A stretch of DNA of 64,000 nucleotides, taken from positions 92,713,391 to 92,777,390 of the forward strand of contig CM042138.1 in assembly GCA_023376005.1 (NCBI GenBank). The letters are read 5' to 3'. Position numbers and translations under genes: made by a program. The DNA comes from Doryteuthis pealeii (taxonomy: Eukaryota; Mollusca; Cephalopoda; Myopsida; Loliginidae). The notes under the pieces were generated by a model that was not told the origin of the DNA, did not search any database, and worked only from the letters and a program-made list of their open reading frames with translations. This document shows positions 52,599 through 63,084 of this stretch, piece after piece; position 1 is the stretch's first letter, and the number at the start of each line of letters is the position of its first letter.

Positions 52599-52970
52599 AT
52601 GTGGCACAAGGCGAGCATTATGGAGCAACCAGTGAAAATCAAACTCCCTAAGACCTTGCTGCCGGTGAAGTGCACTTCAGCTGCTGGTGCGCTATTGCTG
52701 CTCACTCGTCCTTCTGTCACGCACACCTACTACCGAATGTCTCGTTTGTACTTGCTCCCTACCAACCTTGTCGAAACGCCAAATTCGTGGGACAATTCCT
52801 ACGTTTTTCCTTATACGGACGCAAATGGCGGCGACACGGCGACGTGCACGCCGCTAAACGTCTATCCGACTTTAATAAATCGACTTTTCTCGTTTTCGTT
52901 TGTTTAACTTTGGGAAAAGCACCCATCCCATTTCCCGTTGTTTTTGTTGGTTTTTTTCGCGTCATTTAAT
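52599..52970. other. GC/CpG-richer island with three overlapping short frames
   Basis: Plus frames 52599-52907 (102 residues) and 52670-52969 (99), minus frame 52965-52759 (68, Lys/Arg-rich, MTRKKPTKTTGNG) all remain open, as expected where base composition shifts. TGGCGGCGACACGGCGACGTG is CpG-dense. No known domain; a promoter, an exon or an unknown repeat are all possible. It lies 40 bp from the 5S-like sequence. Confidence 0.3.
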
Positions 52971-53009
52971 TCAAAATCAAGACATTTTGATAATAAAGGA
53001 CTCAGGTTA

Positions 53010-53130
53010 CTTACAGTACCTGCTGTTGCTTAAGTGGTCACCCAATTAAGTATTTAACAGGATCATCACTGCTTAACTTCTGTGATCTAGTGGGAACCGG
53101 TGATTTCCGTGCGATTGACCATAATTTGTT
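53010..53130 (-). rRNA. 5S rRNA-derived sequence (pseudogene or 5S-type SINE head)
   Basis: Minus strand reads TGGTCAATCGCACGGAAATC, ACCGGTTCCCACTAGATCAC, AGAAGTTAAGCAGTG, TACTTAATTGGGTGACCAC. This follows 5S rRNA from about base 8 to 110, including GATCAC.GAAGTTAAGC and the box C GGGTGACC of the internal polymerase III promoter. Many substitutions exclude a working 5S gene. No clear SINE body is seen after it. Confidence 0.75.
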
Positions 53131-53134
53131 GAAC

Positions 53135-53520
53135 GGTCTAACTCCTAATGTATCTAATGTGGTCAAGAAACGGGGGATCAGTTTACAAGTTGATTATGAT
53201 ATCAAAAACGATCCCTCACTTTCCAGAAACAAAAATGTCTAAAAACTAGTGCAGGTACCTGGGTTTTACTGGTTTATTTATTGAACAGTTGGTTGTTTTG
53301 TTTTTCTGATGTACCTACACATTTGGGTCATTTAAATGCGAAAATATTCATTTTGAGAAGAGCAACCATAAGCGGATTCATCCTTAACAAGAATTATTTG
53401 TTTTCACTTGAGTCTCATCAGAGGATTACTAAAGGATGAAGAACTATGATGGAAAACACAAGAAATTCATAAGGGGATGGGATATAATGATCATATGGAA
53501 TGAAAAGATGGACGCGTATG
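53135..53520. other. Unannotated stretch
   Basis: No gene or repeat recognised. Confidence 0.45.
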
Positions 53521-53524
53521 AAAC

Positions 53525-53775
53525 AATAGTTTTATTTACTGTAGGTTAGAGGTAATTGCTTTTACAAAAACCTACAGTTAAACCTCAAATTTGTGTGTGA
53601 CCAGATAAAGTGATCGTTTAGTCATGTGTCATGGTTGTCTTTATTTTTCAAGTTCACTCGTTCCCTTAATAAACCTTGCCTTAACGGGGGTCACTCTCTG
53701 TCCTTACTCGTCAAGGTAAACAACTCTGGAAATGTTAGGATACTTCTAACACTTATTTGGCCATAACTTAGGTTA
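53525..53775 (+). repeat. Dispersed repeat R, copy 1
   Basis: TTTATTTACTGTAGGTTAGAGG, GTGTGACCAGATAAAGTGATC, GTTCACTCGTTCCC and GGTCACTCTCTGTCC recur at 54213-54450. Confidence 0.8.
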
Positions 53776-54212
53776 GCCTGACGGTCGGCAGAGCCCCAAC
53801 CCTCGATCAATCGGCTGCTTACATGAAACCATAGCCCCTATTGGATTGCCCTAATTCTGTTGCTCTTATGGCAACCCCCACCTCTTTTATCATATATGTG
53901 CTAGAAGATGTGACTGAGGGTCTTGCTCTCCTGAGTATGACGTTAAACTCTATCTGATTGTGAAGTTCCAATTCTGGAGTTCTGGGGAATGAGGAGCACA
54001 TCTTCATCACCATTGCTCCCAGGTCCACTCTGATCCGGATTGGTAGTACCTGTCAGGGTACAATCTCTGAGTTAAACAGAAAAATGGGATTAAAAAATAA
54101 ATCTTTAAAAAATGAGTACCCAAAAAGAATGAATAAAACAAAACGTCTTCGATAGAGAATAACACAAAATGGGTTGACATGCCATAAAAGCCAACCAACC
54201 AACCAACCAACA
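53776..54212 (+). mobile_element. LINE 3' UTR with (CCAA)n tail, copy 1
   Basis: GATTGCCCTAATTCTGTTGC, TGAGTATGACGTTAAACTC, CACCATTGCTCCCAGGTC, GGTAGTACCTGTCAGGGT and the end GGTTGACATGCCATAAAAGCC then (AACC)n. The end matches those of the RNase H LINEs at 30396 and 42260 in design. Confidence 0.75.
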
Positions 54213-54450
54213 TGTTTTATTTACTGTAGGATAGAGGTAATTGCTATTAGCAAAACTGAAACTTAAAGTTCAAACTTATGTGTGACCAGATAAAGTGATC
54301 ATTTCGTCATGTGTGATGACCGTCTTTATTCTCCATGTTCACTCATTCCCATAATACACCTTTCCTCAACGTGAGGTCACTTTCTGACCTTACTCATCAA
54401 GGTGAACAAATCTGGTAATATTCTTAGTATGCTCCTAACATCTCCCTATT
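54213..54450 (+). repeat. Dispersed repeat R, copy 2
   Basis: Starts directly after the (AACC)n tail of the previous LINE: TTTATTTACTGTAGGATAGAGG, matching 53525 on. Confidence 0.8.
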
Positions 54451-54565
54451 TGGTAATCTGAATGTAGCTTGCATACTTGGTGTTAATTTAACGATGACTC
54501 ACTCAGGTAGGATTTTGCTTCGGCAAGTTCCTGTTAGCTAGTGTCTTACTGCCATTTACATTTTT

Positions 54566-54799
54566 CTAGAGGGTAGGTGACGTAGATGATAGTTTGAACA
54601 TGTCTATTAGAAAATCAAATGGAATGTTTGACATGTTGTCAGTTATTCTCTTCCTGGTGTATCCGACGTCATTGATTTTTGTGTCGTGCAAAATTGATTT
54701 TCCAGCTTGCACGTCATAGACGAACAATCCATGTGCTACCTGGTGCCCAGTTAAACTGACCCGGTCTATAATTTCTCGCTGTAACGTTTTGGGGTCAAT
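54566..54799 (-). pseudogene. Open protein-like fragment, unrecognised
   Basis: Minus-strand frame of 77 codons to a TAG, with no ATG at its start: TLQREIIDRVSLTGHQVAH, GLFVYDVQAGKSILHDTKI, TDNMSNIPFDFLIDMF. Composition is protein-like rather than low complexity, and the frame is free of stops in AT-rich DNA. An upstream TGA in frame follows at 54802. I do not recognise a domain; an exon or the end of a transposon protein are equally possible. Confidence 0.35.
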
Positions 54800-55079
54800 T
54801 CAATTTCCCGAAAACAGAATAAGTGACTTTTATACTTGCTTTTGTTTGTTTTTTTGTTTTTTTTTGTTTGTGTTTTTGGCTTTTTATGGGCGTAAGGCAT
54901 CTTGTTACGCATGGTGCTACTGAAAACATTGAGTCGATAGGTCAATATTAGCATTGGTATATCCATAATATACTAATACTTAACATAAAGGTAATAATGG
55001 TATTAATGCAACGGTATTAATACAAAAACTTGCCACCCTGTTGGCTGGGGCTATAGAATACACGGACTGCATCTCTGGA

Positions 55080-55575
55080 GAGGGGTATGTTGGCTGTGCA
55101 GCCCGACATGCAACACTCCCCTTTGAGCCTTACTTAGGCTAGATGGGCAGTTGGAGAGGTCCCCTTCGATCAATCAGCTGGTCACGTCAAACCATAACAC
55201 CTATATGATTGTCCCAACTCTATTGTCCGTATGGCAACCTCCAATCATGTGCTAGAAGGCTATGGCCGAAGGTCTTCATGTCCTGAGTATGACGTCAAAC
55301 TCTTTCTGATGGTGAAGTTCCAATTCTGGGGGTCTGAGGAATGTAGATTAACTCTTCATCACCATTGCTCCCAGGTCCCCGCTTACTCCTGAGTAATAGT
55401 GCATTTTACGTTTCCATCTCTGGGTTAAATAAAAAATATGCGCTTTTAAATAAATATGATTTTTAAAAATTGAGTTTTAAAAAAATAGAGTACCCATCAA
55501 GAATGATTAAGACAAAACCGTCTTTGGCATAAAATAATCCAACAGGGGTTGACATGCCATAAAATCCAACCAACA
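55080..55575 (+). mobile_element. LINE 3' UTR, copy 2
   Basis: CGATCAATCAGCTGGTCACG, GATTGTCCCAACTCTATTG, TGAGTATGACGTCAAACTC, CACCATTGCTCCCAGGTC, end GGTTGACATGCCATAAAATCC. Same order as 53776-54212. Confidence 0.75.
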
Positions 55576-55682
55576 AAAACGTATCTTAACAGTTAAAATA
55601 TGTACATAATATTCCATAAAAAAGCAATGTGGATGGGATGTACTCAATTTTTAAAAACATCTTTAAACTCGTTTTCTTTTCA

Positions 55683-55742
55683 ACCCTTAGATGGGACCCA
55701 AACAGGTACTACCATTCCCGGGTCAAATTGAAAGGGAAAGAA
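55683..55742 (-). mobile_element. LINE 3'-UTR scrap
   Basis: AACCCTTAGATGGGACCCAA, ACAGGTACTACCATTCCCGG: complement of the GGTAGTACCTGT..CATCTCTGGGTT phrase. Confidence 0.6.
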
Positions 55743-56562
55743 AAATGAAAAATTCTTACTTTTTGAGTAGCAGTAAAATAAAACCTTGTAACTTTATTAA
55801 AAAGCTACCAGTATAATATTGTCTATATTATTCTTCTAACGAATATATGGGCATATAATTCCTAAGAAACATTGAGGGCCTGTGTGACTGGAAGGAAACA
55901 TGTGGGAATATATTCTCTAGCCATGGATCCCTAGCTCTAAACAAGTAAAAGCAGACAAGTTGACTGGTCTTGAGAATACATAATCCGGAAGGAACAAGGC
56001 CATGGAGGTCTTCAGTAGATAATTCTATCACAACTCAGATTTTTACCAGATATGGAGTATTTAGAAAAAATTAAAAAGTCAGAATTACCATTTTAATTCA
56101 GAATAATTCAAAATAAAATCTATCGATCACAGTAAACTAATATTATAAGAAAGAAACTTAACTAGGCATCCCCATATATGATTCATTCAATAGAATCAAT
56201 CAGAACATTTTTTTTAATTAGAAAATATCAGTAATCTTTGAAATTTTCTTTTGATGATTTCAAATAAGTCTCTATATCGCTGAAATATCGGAGATGGCAA
56301 CATTGAAATAAGAGAAAGATGCTAAAATTACACAAGAAGTTAAACAATTTCTTAAAGAAATCCCGAAATTTTAATAAATCTCGCCCTGTATTTTTAAAGT
56401 GAATTTCCCGACGACAAATTGAAATAAAGAGGATAACAGTGTCATACTCCGAAAAACATGGATTCCAAATGACGATCCCAACGAAAATTAAAAATAGCAA
56501 ACTTCCTATAAATAAGTTTTGTCCTACTGAATAATAACCATCATCCACAAAGAAAAAAGGGA
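55743..56562. other. Unannotated AT-rich stretch
   Basis: A 117-residue minus frame (56581-56228) enters the adjoining MITE and has no domain. No gene accepted. Confidence 0.5.
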
Positions 56563-56797
56563 CCATATGACCTTTAGGCACCCCTTTTGTGGGACATTTT
56601 TTCCATTTACACCGTCAAAATCCGGTTGTTTGTTAGGGGTTAGCATTAGGTTAGGGGGTTAGCGTTAGGATTAGGGGTTAGTTTTATAATAAAAATATCC
56701 TCTAAAAATCGTCTGTTAACCGGATTTTGACGGTGTAAATGGAAAAAATGTCCCCTCGAATCGAGATCGCAAAAGGGGTGCCTAAAGGTCATATGGT
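56563..56797. mobile_element. MITE with long inverted ends and telomere-like core
   Basis: ACCATATGACCTTTAGGCAC, CCCTTTT, TTTTTTCCATTTACACCGTC, AAAATCCGG inverted at both ends (about 75 bp, the right side with a 17-bp extra piece). Core at 56625-56690 is TTAGGGGTTAGCATTAGG-like. Confidence 0.85.
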
Positions 56798-57575
56798 TGG
56801 AAAAAAGTATAACGAGTAATTTTGTATTAATATGATGGTCCAATTGTTACAGGTGTACCTATAAATTATATACTGTAGTGTAGGCAAAAAAGTTGGAAAT
56901 AGGTTTCGAGACTTTCATCTAACAATTCACAAGATACACAATAGACACGCCTATTCTCTAAAGCAGAAAATAATTATTTATTGCCCCCTTACAGTGTTAT
57001 CACAACTGGTCTCTACGTTATTGCTGATAAATTGTAAGTAACTTATCGGTGTCTATTTCTTATCAAAGTAACAAATTCATAGAATATTGGATTATATGAG
57101 AGTTGTAATTTGTTAAGTATAACATAATTGGCACAAATCCAGAATTATCCAAGGATAACGGGGAAAATCGAACTCAATAATCACCGTCTTCCTGTCTAGC
57201 TCGGTAAACTTTACACTAATGGAGACGCCTTGATCGTTTACAAATATTATCTTAAAGTCGGCTAAAATCATGAAGCCACGCAGTAATAATGGAAACCACT
57301 ATCAATTGTTTACTTGTTTTTCTCACTAAACTTTACACCATAGCCAATGATATAAAAAATTTTTTTTAAATGGTGGGGAGAGTATCAGATATCTTCTGTC
57401 ACGTTTTTTTACCAGGTATCAATTTGATCTTCAATTAAGAGTATTTTTTTAATAAATTCTTTGGATTTATTACCTGAGATATGTGAACATATCTACTTAT
57501 TAGTTCATTCCATATTTATAGACCTCTGTTATGGAAACACTAGATCTGTTGTATTCATTAATATTACAATGATCA
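56798..57575. other. Unannotated AT-rich stretch
   Basis: No gene, RNA or repeat recognised. Confidence 0.5.
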
Positions 57576-57577
57576 CA

Positions 57578-57818
57578 GGCAAGTTTAGCTCAGTGGGTAG
57601 AACATCTGCCTAAGAACCACAAGGATCTGGGTTTGATACTACTACTCTCACCAACAAGCTGGATCTGTGCAGTAAAGTGGGGAGCTGATATAGCTGTGGA
57701 ACTCCATCCCCAAGGCAAACACAATCTCTCTGGTCTAGTGCTAGGGAAAAGGGAATTGACTCCCTCGATGACTGGTTGATACCGACAATAGGCCACTATA
57801 TCAACTTTACTTTTAAAT
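57578..57818 (+). mobile_element. SINE family B, full length
   Basis: Head GCAAGTTTAGCTCAGTGGGT, B box GGGTTTGATACTACTACTC, body GTGCAGTAAAGTGGGGAGCT, CTCTCTGGTCTAGTGCTAGG, end GATACCGACAATAGGCCAC..ATCAACTTTACTTTTA. Confidence 0.88.
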
Positions 57819-58149
57819 GATGTTATTGCAATTCTGGTTTGATATTTGTGATTGCTTTTTAAAATGTTAATTATTATGAAGCCGTAAGCCACTGATATTT
57901 CAAAAGCGACCCAACACAAAGACGTTATAGAAAATGTATGAAAACATATTTATAAAGATGCTGCTGATTTTTATACAACAAGCTAAACGAATTACAGACA
58001 AAGCAAGGATGATTTTAAAGAAGGGCTGGTTTTCTGATCTCGATATAAAACGTGAGCAGGTAAGTCGAGAAAAATATGCTCTCAATATGAGACCCCTGAA
58101 TGAGATGAAAAATATCATACTGAAAACCAAAAGATATTGATAAACACAT
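57819..58149. other. Unannotated stretch
   Basis: Two short opposite frames (68 and 76 residues) overlap fully; no domain; not accepted as genes. Confidence 0.45.
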
Positions 58150-58347
58150 TGAGATAGATAGATAGATACATTTTAACAGAATGAGATAGGTAGATAGATA
58201 GATAGATTTTACAGAATGAGATAGATAGATAGATAGATAGAGAGATAGATAGATAGATATGAACAGACTGAGATAGATAGATAGGAACAGACTGAGATAG
58301 ATATATAGATAGATAGATAGATAGATACTAACAGAATATCGATATCT

Positions 58348-58378
<31 letters not shown>

Positions 58379-58389
58379 TATATATATAT

Positions 58390-58433
<44 letters not shown>

Positions 58434-58481
58434 GAAGGGACTGAGAGTGATATAACCAGACTGAGATAGATATATAAATAA

Positions 58482-58522
<41 letters not shown>

Positions 58523-58564
58523 ATGATGGATATGAACAGACTGAGATAGATATAAACAGACGGG

Positions 58565-58618
<54 letters not shown>

Positions 58619-58666
58619 TATATGAAGGGACTGAGATAGATAAATAGATAGATTTATTTATTGATT

Positions 58667-58700
<34 letters not shown>
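58150..58700. repeat. (GATA)n array with higher-order units
   Basis: (GATA)n runs separated by GAACAGACTGAGATAG-like phrases, with (TA)n at 58360-58392 and (GA)n at 58396-58430 and 58581-58616. Reverse complement of the 16750 array's unit. Confidence 0.9.
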
Positions 58701-59090
58701 ACAGAGAGACAGATATATGTATTTCTTCTAAATTAATAATGACAAGGGAGATAATTGTCATGGTGTGTGTAAGATGTGAAATTTTCCCAAGTTATTGATG
58801 AGCCAATTGATGCTTATGAAACGAAACATTTCTGGTGAAATTATTGGCAACATATCACAACAAAGAGGCCGAATGTCTAAATAAAAATGGATAATGAATT
58901 TAAAGAAATTGAAGAAGAACCAGAGTCGGAAATACCTGATTGGTCCACTAATTTTTTGGGGGGTGGGGATCACTTCGTTTCTCTCATGTTCACCTGAAGT
59001 TTTTTAAACATCAGTCTAGTTTGAACTCCTACATTCACATATACTTGAAAATCCAGTATTTTTATTTTTTAAATTTTCACACTAAATTAT
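58701..59090. other. Unannotated stretch
   Basis: Nothing recognised. Confidence 0.5.
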
Positions 59091-59095
59091 ATATA

Positions 59096-59725
59096 CTAGC
59101 AAATATATGCACCCTCCGGGTGCAAGTATTTAACTTTTAATGTAATAAAATATTATATTAAATTAGAAAGGCTAATGAAACTAAATAAGAAAGCAGATAA
59201 AAAGATTTGAAACAGAGGGGGTATAATAAAAAAATAGAACAACTGAACCTTACTCTTCGATCACTCTTGTCTTTCATTGTTATTTTTTTCTAATTTAAGT
59301 ATTTAGTTAAATGAGGAAGTAAAGAATAAAATGACAGTTATTTTTTTCTTGTTAATGGATTTCATTGAAGATTTATTGAAGAGATTGTTGCTTATATTCA
59401 TTGAAATAAAACCAAACAGTTATAAATCAATAATACTGAGCACATATTTATTAAATTCGATTTTTTAATATCAATATGCAAATTAGCCTTCCTGTTCACA
59501 CTGCAAACCCCTATTTTATTGTATATATAAATATACTTGCATGTTATTAGTATGTAGATATGGTTAACAGTATTAATAATTTAAAAACAATTTTATTCAT
59601 AATTGAGGTTAAGATAAAATAAAATCATTGAGAATGTGATGTCAATAACTAAGGGAATTGTGACTTGAGTAGTAATATAGTTTCGGTTACAGACAGAAAA
59701 ACACACAATCTCCATTATAATAAGA
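59096..59725 (-). mobile_element. Helitron-like family 1, full length reference copy
   Basis: CTAG at 59096-59099, hairpin GCACCCTCCGGGTGC, and 5' TC at 59725 (TCTTATTATAATGGAGATTG). 630 bp. Best copy for defining both ends; A and T flank the insertion as expected for Helitrons. Confidence 0.88.
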
Positions 59726-59732
59726 TATATAT

Positions 59733-60140
59733 AGCAATAGCATTATCTTTACAGATCATTACCGTCCCTCACTATCCCATAATTCCTCTACCAGAACCTT
59801 TCTTGCATGAGCCCTCAAATGACTCATCAAAGCCGCTGCGGATCCATAAAGTTTGATGCAAATATGACATAGAAAGGACGTCCTTCCCGTTGAATCAGAT
59901 GAATCAAAATTGTGAAGAAGAAGAAGAAGAAAAGAAGGAAGATAAAGAAAGAGACCAACATTGAATAAAGGCAAGAAGAAGAAGAAGAAGAAGAAGAAGA
60001 AGAAGAAGAAGAAGAAGAAGAAGAAGAAGAAGAAGAAGAAGAAGAAGAAGAAGAAGAAGAAGAAGAAGAAGAGATAAAAAAAACTTACAGACTTTGTTAC
60101 AGATTGTACAGGACATTGTTTGTTCCTGGAATTTGCATGG
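59733..60140 (-). mobile_element. LINE zinc-finger region, copy 2, split by (GAA)n
   Basis: The right part (60075-60140) matches SRNKQCPVQ-, the left part (59756-59910) gives GRTSFLCHICIKLYG..LMSHLRAHARKV. Between them is a (GAA)n expansion. Homologous to 51715-51990. Confidence 0.75.
59917..60073. repeat. (GAA)n expansion
   Basis: About 100 bp of pure AAG repeat at 59972-60072 plus shorter runs, with GAAAGAGACCAACATTGAAT between. Poly-L/F frames on the other strand are artefacts. Confidence 0.95.
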
Positions 60141-60197
60141 ATTGACCTGGTGAGATTTCCTATGATTGACATAGGAAATCTCATTTCATAGGAAATT

Positions 60198-60205
60198 ATA
60201 TATAT

Positions 60206-60254
<49 letters not shown>
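60198..60254. repeat. (TA)n
   Basis: TA run next to a small hairpin (GAGATTTCCTATGATTGACATAGGAAATCTC at 60150-60182, given here as arms only: GAGATTTCCTATG/CATAGGAAATCTC). Confidence 0.85.
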
Positions 60255-60257
<3 letters not shown>

Positions 60258-60525
60258 GATGACAATAATCAGATTTCCTTGATCGAAAAAAAAAACTACC
60301 GGATGATTCTACAGAAGCATAATAGCGAATGTAATTTAAATGTTATTCATAGCTGCTGCATTTTTAATTATTTGATTCGCTATATCATTTCAGAGATTCT
60401 GTTGACGCCTCACAAATGAAAACGGCGTTCGAATTTCTTTGGTAATATAAAATATTTTCATTATTACTTGTTGAGTGTTTGATTGTGTGAGATAAATCAA
60501 TATGGATCTATAGTATGGTTAACAC
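60255..60525. other. Unannotated stretch
   Basis: Nothing recognised. Confidence 0.45.
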
Positions 60526-60965
60526 AGAGAAGAAGAAGAAGAAGAAGAAGAAGAAGAAGAAGAAGAAGAAGAAGAAGAAGAAGAAGAAGAAGAAGAAGAA
60601 GAAGAAAATAAACATTGTGAAGAAGAAGAAGAAAAGAAGGAAGATTAAGAAAGAGAACAAAATTGAATAAAGGCAAGAAAGAAGAAGAAGAAGAAGAAGA
60701 AGAAGAAGAAGAAGAGATAAAAATTGTGAAGAAGAAGAAGAAGAAGAAGAAGAAGAAGAAGAAGAGATAAAATTGTGAAGAAGAAGAAGAAGAGAAGAAG
60801 AAGAAGAAGAAGAAGAAGAAGAAGAGATACAAATTGTGAAAAAGAAGAAGAAAAGAAGGAAGATAAAGAAAGAGACCAAACATTGAATAAATGCAAGAAG
60901 AAGAAGAAGAAGAAGAAGAAGAAGAAGAAGAAGAAGAAGAAGAAGAAGAAGAAGAAGAAGAAGAC
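60526..60965. repeat. (GAA)n multi-block array
   Basis: Six (GAA)n blocks separated by repeats of AATTGTGAAGAAG and AAGAAAGAGACCAAACATTG, the same spacer as in the 59917 block. The whole is a higher-order repeat. Confidence 0.95.
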
Positions 60966-61465
60966 CAAACCATGTACAAAATAAAGTAAACAAAGAAAAA
61001 AACTAAACAAACAAATGAATAAAATATTAGTCCATCAATCAATGAGTTTTAAGAATTCTTTTCAAACTAAAAAAAAAATAAATCCCGTCTAATCATTTAT
61101 TTATCAATAGAAATAAAAATTCCCCTGAAAAGAATTGGATGTAGAATTGTCCGTTGCTTTAAAAGAATAAAAAAAGAATTTGATATATAACAATTTACAA
61201 TAATTAATCATTTAGAGTCAACCTTGTTCGATCCACGTAGATAACTTATTTAGAGTTTTGTGTTTTATTGAACGGTTTAAAATATACGTTTTCAAGTCTG
61301 TAGTCAGTATCTTCTTATATATCCCACGATAGCTCCTAATAGAATGAATATCCCATTCCTTTATATGGAAATTACAGACAACTTAACGCAGTAATTAAAT
61401 TGATAATTAATTTTTTAATTACACAATCAGTCTCATTACTTAAGAGACTGACTTCATCAAATGTG
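60966..61465. other. Unannotated AT-rich stretch
   Basis: No gene or repeat recognised. Confidence 0.5.
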
Positions 61466-61467
61466 AA

Positions 61468-61826
61468 CTTACAAGCAAAATATATGCACACTCCGGGTTC
61501 AAGCATTTCAGTTTTAATTAATAAAATATTATATTAAAACAGAAAGGTTAATGAAACTAAATAAGAATGCAGATAAAAGATTTGATACACAGTGGGGTAT
61601 AATAAGAAAATAGAACAACTGAAGCTTACTCTTCCATCACTCCCGTCTTTCATTGCTAAATTTTCCTAATTTAACTATTTAGTTAAAATAGGAAGTAAAG
61701 CATAAAATTATTGTTATTTCTTCTTCCTAATGGATTTCATTTAATATTTATCCCTAAGAGTTTTGCTCATATTCATTAAAGTAAAACCAATCAATTAGAA
61801 ACCAATAATACTAAGCACATATTTAT
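61468..61826 (-). mobile_element. Helitron-like family 1, 5'-truncated
   Basis: The 3' end (ACAAGCAAAATATATGCACA, hairpin GCACACTCCGGGTTC degraded) to AATACTAAGCACATATTTAT, after which similarity stops. Confidence 0.75.
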
Positions 61827-62039
61827 CTGAAAGATCCAGAGGAAAGACCAACTGAAATAAGAAATCTTTGCAACCAGAAGAAATAGATTTTGGCACCAAG
61901 AAAAAACTCCGATAAAGGAACTGACACAGTCCAGTCGACATTTGCTGAACTACTTAATGCTAATAAGCATAGAACAAAACGACAGACAAAGCTCCTCATC
62001 GTGTCTTTTCTCTTCGATCTAGAGTGCAAATAATATTCC
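61827..62039. other. Unassigned stretch
   Basis: May be the 3' UTR of the following LINE; I cannot confirm it. Confidence 0.35.
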
Positions 62040-62830
62040 TCTCCGTTATACATAATAATCATCATTGGCAATTCAGTCTCGAAAGACTATGATAAAAGTT
62101 TTTGTGTGCCCCTGAAGTTGCAGCGCCTCCTGTGACTATGAAGTCCTATGTTTGAGAAGCATTCTCGACCACAGATTTTGCATTTGCAGGTTGTCCCTGT
62201 AGATGATGATGTTCCGATGCTTTGTTGCCGTTGCTTTCTTATGGACCTCTTAGCTTCATGATGTTGTATCAGGGTGACTTCTGACATGTACAGTGCTCTA
62301 TGGAGATTCTGCCGCCACCGAGGGCGGTCTTGGGCCAAATTTTTCTGAGCTGGAAGGGACAATGGCAAAGCACCTGAGATCATTTTTGCAGACATCCTTG
62401 AATCACAGTAGGGGCGACCAATCTGTCTTTTACAGATGTTAGCTCTCCATACAGGATGTCTTTCGGGATTCGTCCATCATCCATCCGACGTACATGACCC
62501 AACCATCGGAGACGACGTTGTGTCAGTAGAGAGTACAGGCTGGGGAGTTGAACTCTCACTAGGACTGCTGGGTTAGTGATCCTGTCGCTCCAGGTGATGC
62601 CCAGAACACGTCTAAGGCAGCGAATAAAACCGTTGTTATTGTTAACGGTGTGTTGTCTCGTTTTTAGAGTTGCAAATAATCACGTCAGCGCATTTCCACT
62701 GATCTCCAGACCCGTCACAAATACACTCTGACCAAGTTGCATCGATCTCAGTTCTGTAGATCAAAGGAACTCGAAGTCGGGGCAGTAGTTATCGACAGAG
62801 CAACTAGCCGGAGACACATGTGGTAGTCAT
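62040..62830 (-). mobile_element. LINE C-terminus with RWLGH motif and CCHH finger
   Basis: Minus strand: LPSLYSLLTQRRLRWLGH-VRRMDDGRIPKDILYGEL, then (62395-62087) LAQDRPRWRQNLHRALY, a Ser/Thr linker and CKCKICGRECFSNIGLHSH..C, a zinc finger. RWLGHVxRMxDxRxPKxxLYGEL is the CR1/L2-like post-thumb motif. Stops and frame shifts between the parts. The 3' end lies near ATAATAATCATCATTGG at 62050. Confidence 0.85.
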
Positions 62831-62876
62831 GGAAGTAAGTCAATCTTATTAAGTACCGTGACTGGCATAGGACCAC

Positions 62877-63028
62877 ACTGAGTGGATATTATGTACCATG
62901 GTATTTCATGTTATTCCGTTGCAATATTTCGAAAGAATCACCTCTTGGATTCTTTCGATATATTGAAATGGAACAATATATTGAAATGGAATAAAATGGA
63001 ACTCAGTAAATAATATCCACTCAGTTTT
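62877..63028. repeat. Foldback hairpin
   Basis: ACTGAGTGGATATTAT pairs with AATAATATCCACTCAGT; the inner part CGAAAGAATC/GATTCTTTCG pairs around CACCTCTTG. Arms are imperfect (ATATTGAAATGGAACA occurs twice on the right). Confidence 0.8.
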
Positions 63029-63084
63029 TCATTTATTTTCCACATCACCCATGCTTCGTATTAAATCCCAGAAATATATATCAT

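Noticed and set aside
60497..61042. 181- and 161-residue Ser/Leu/Phe homopolymer frames
   Set aside because: Translations of (GAA)n blocks in different frames; no ordinary protein segment.
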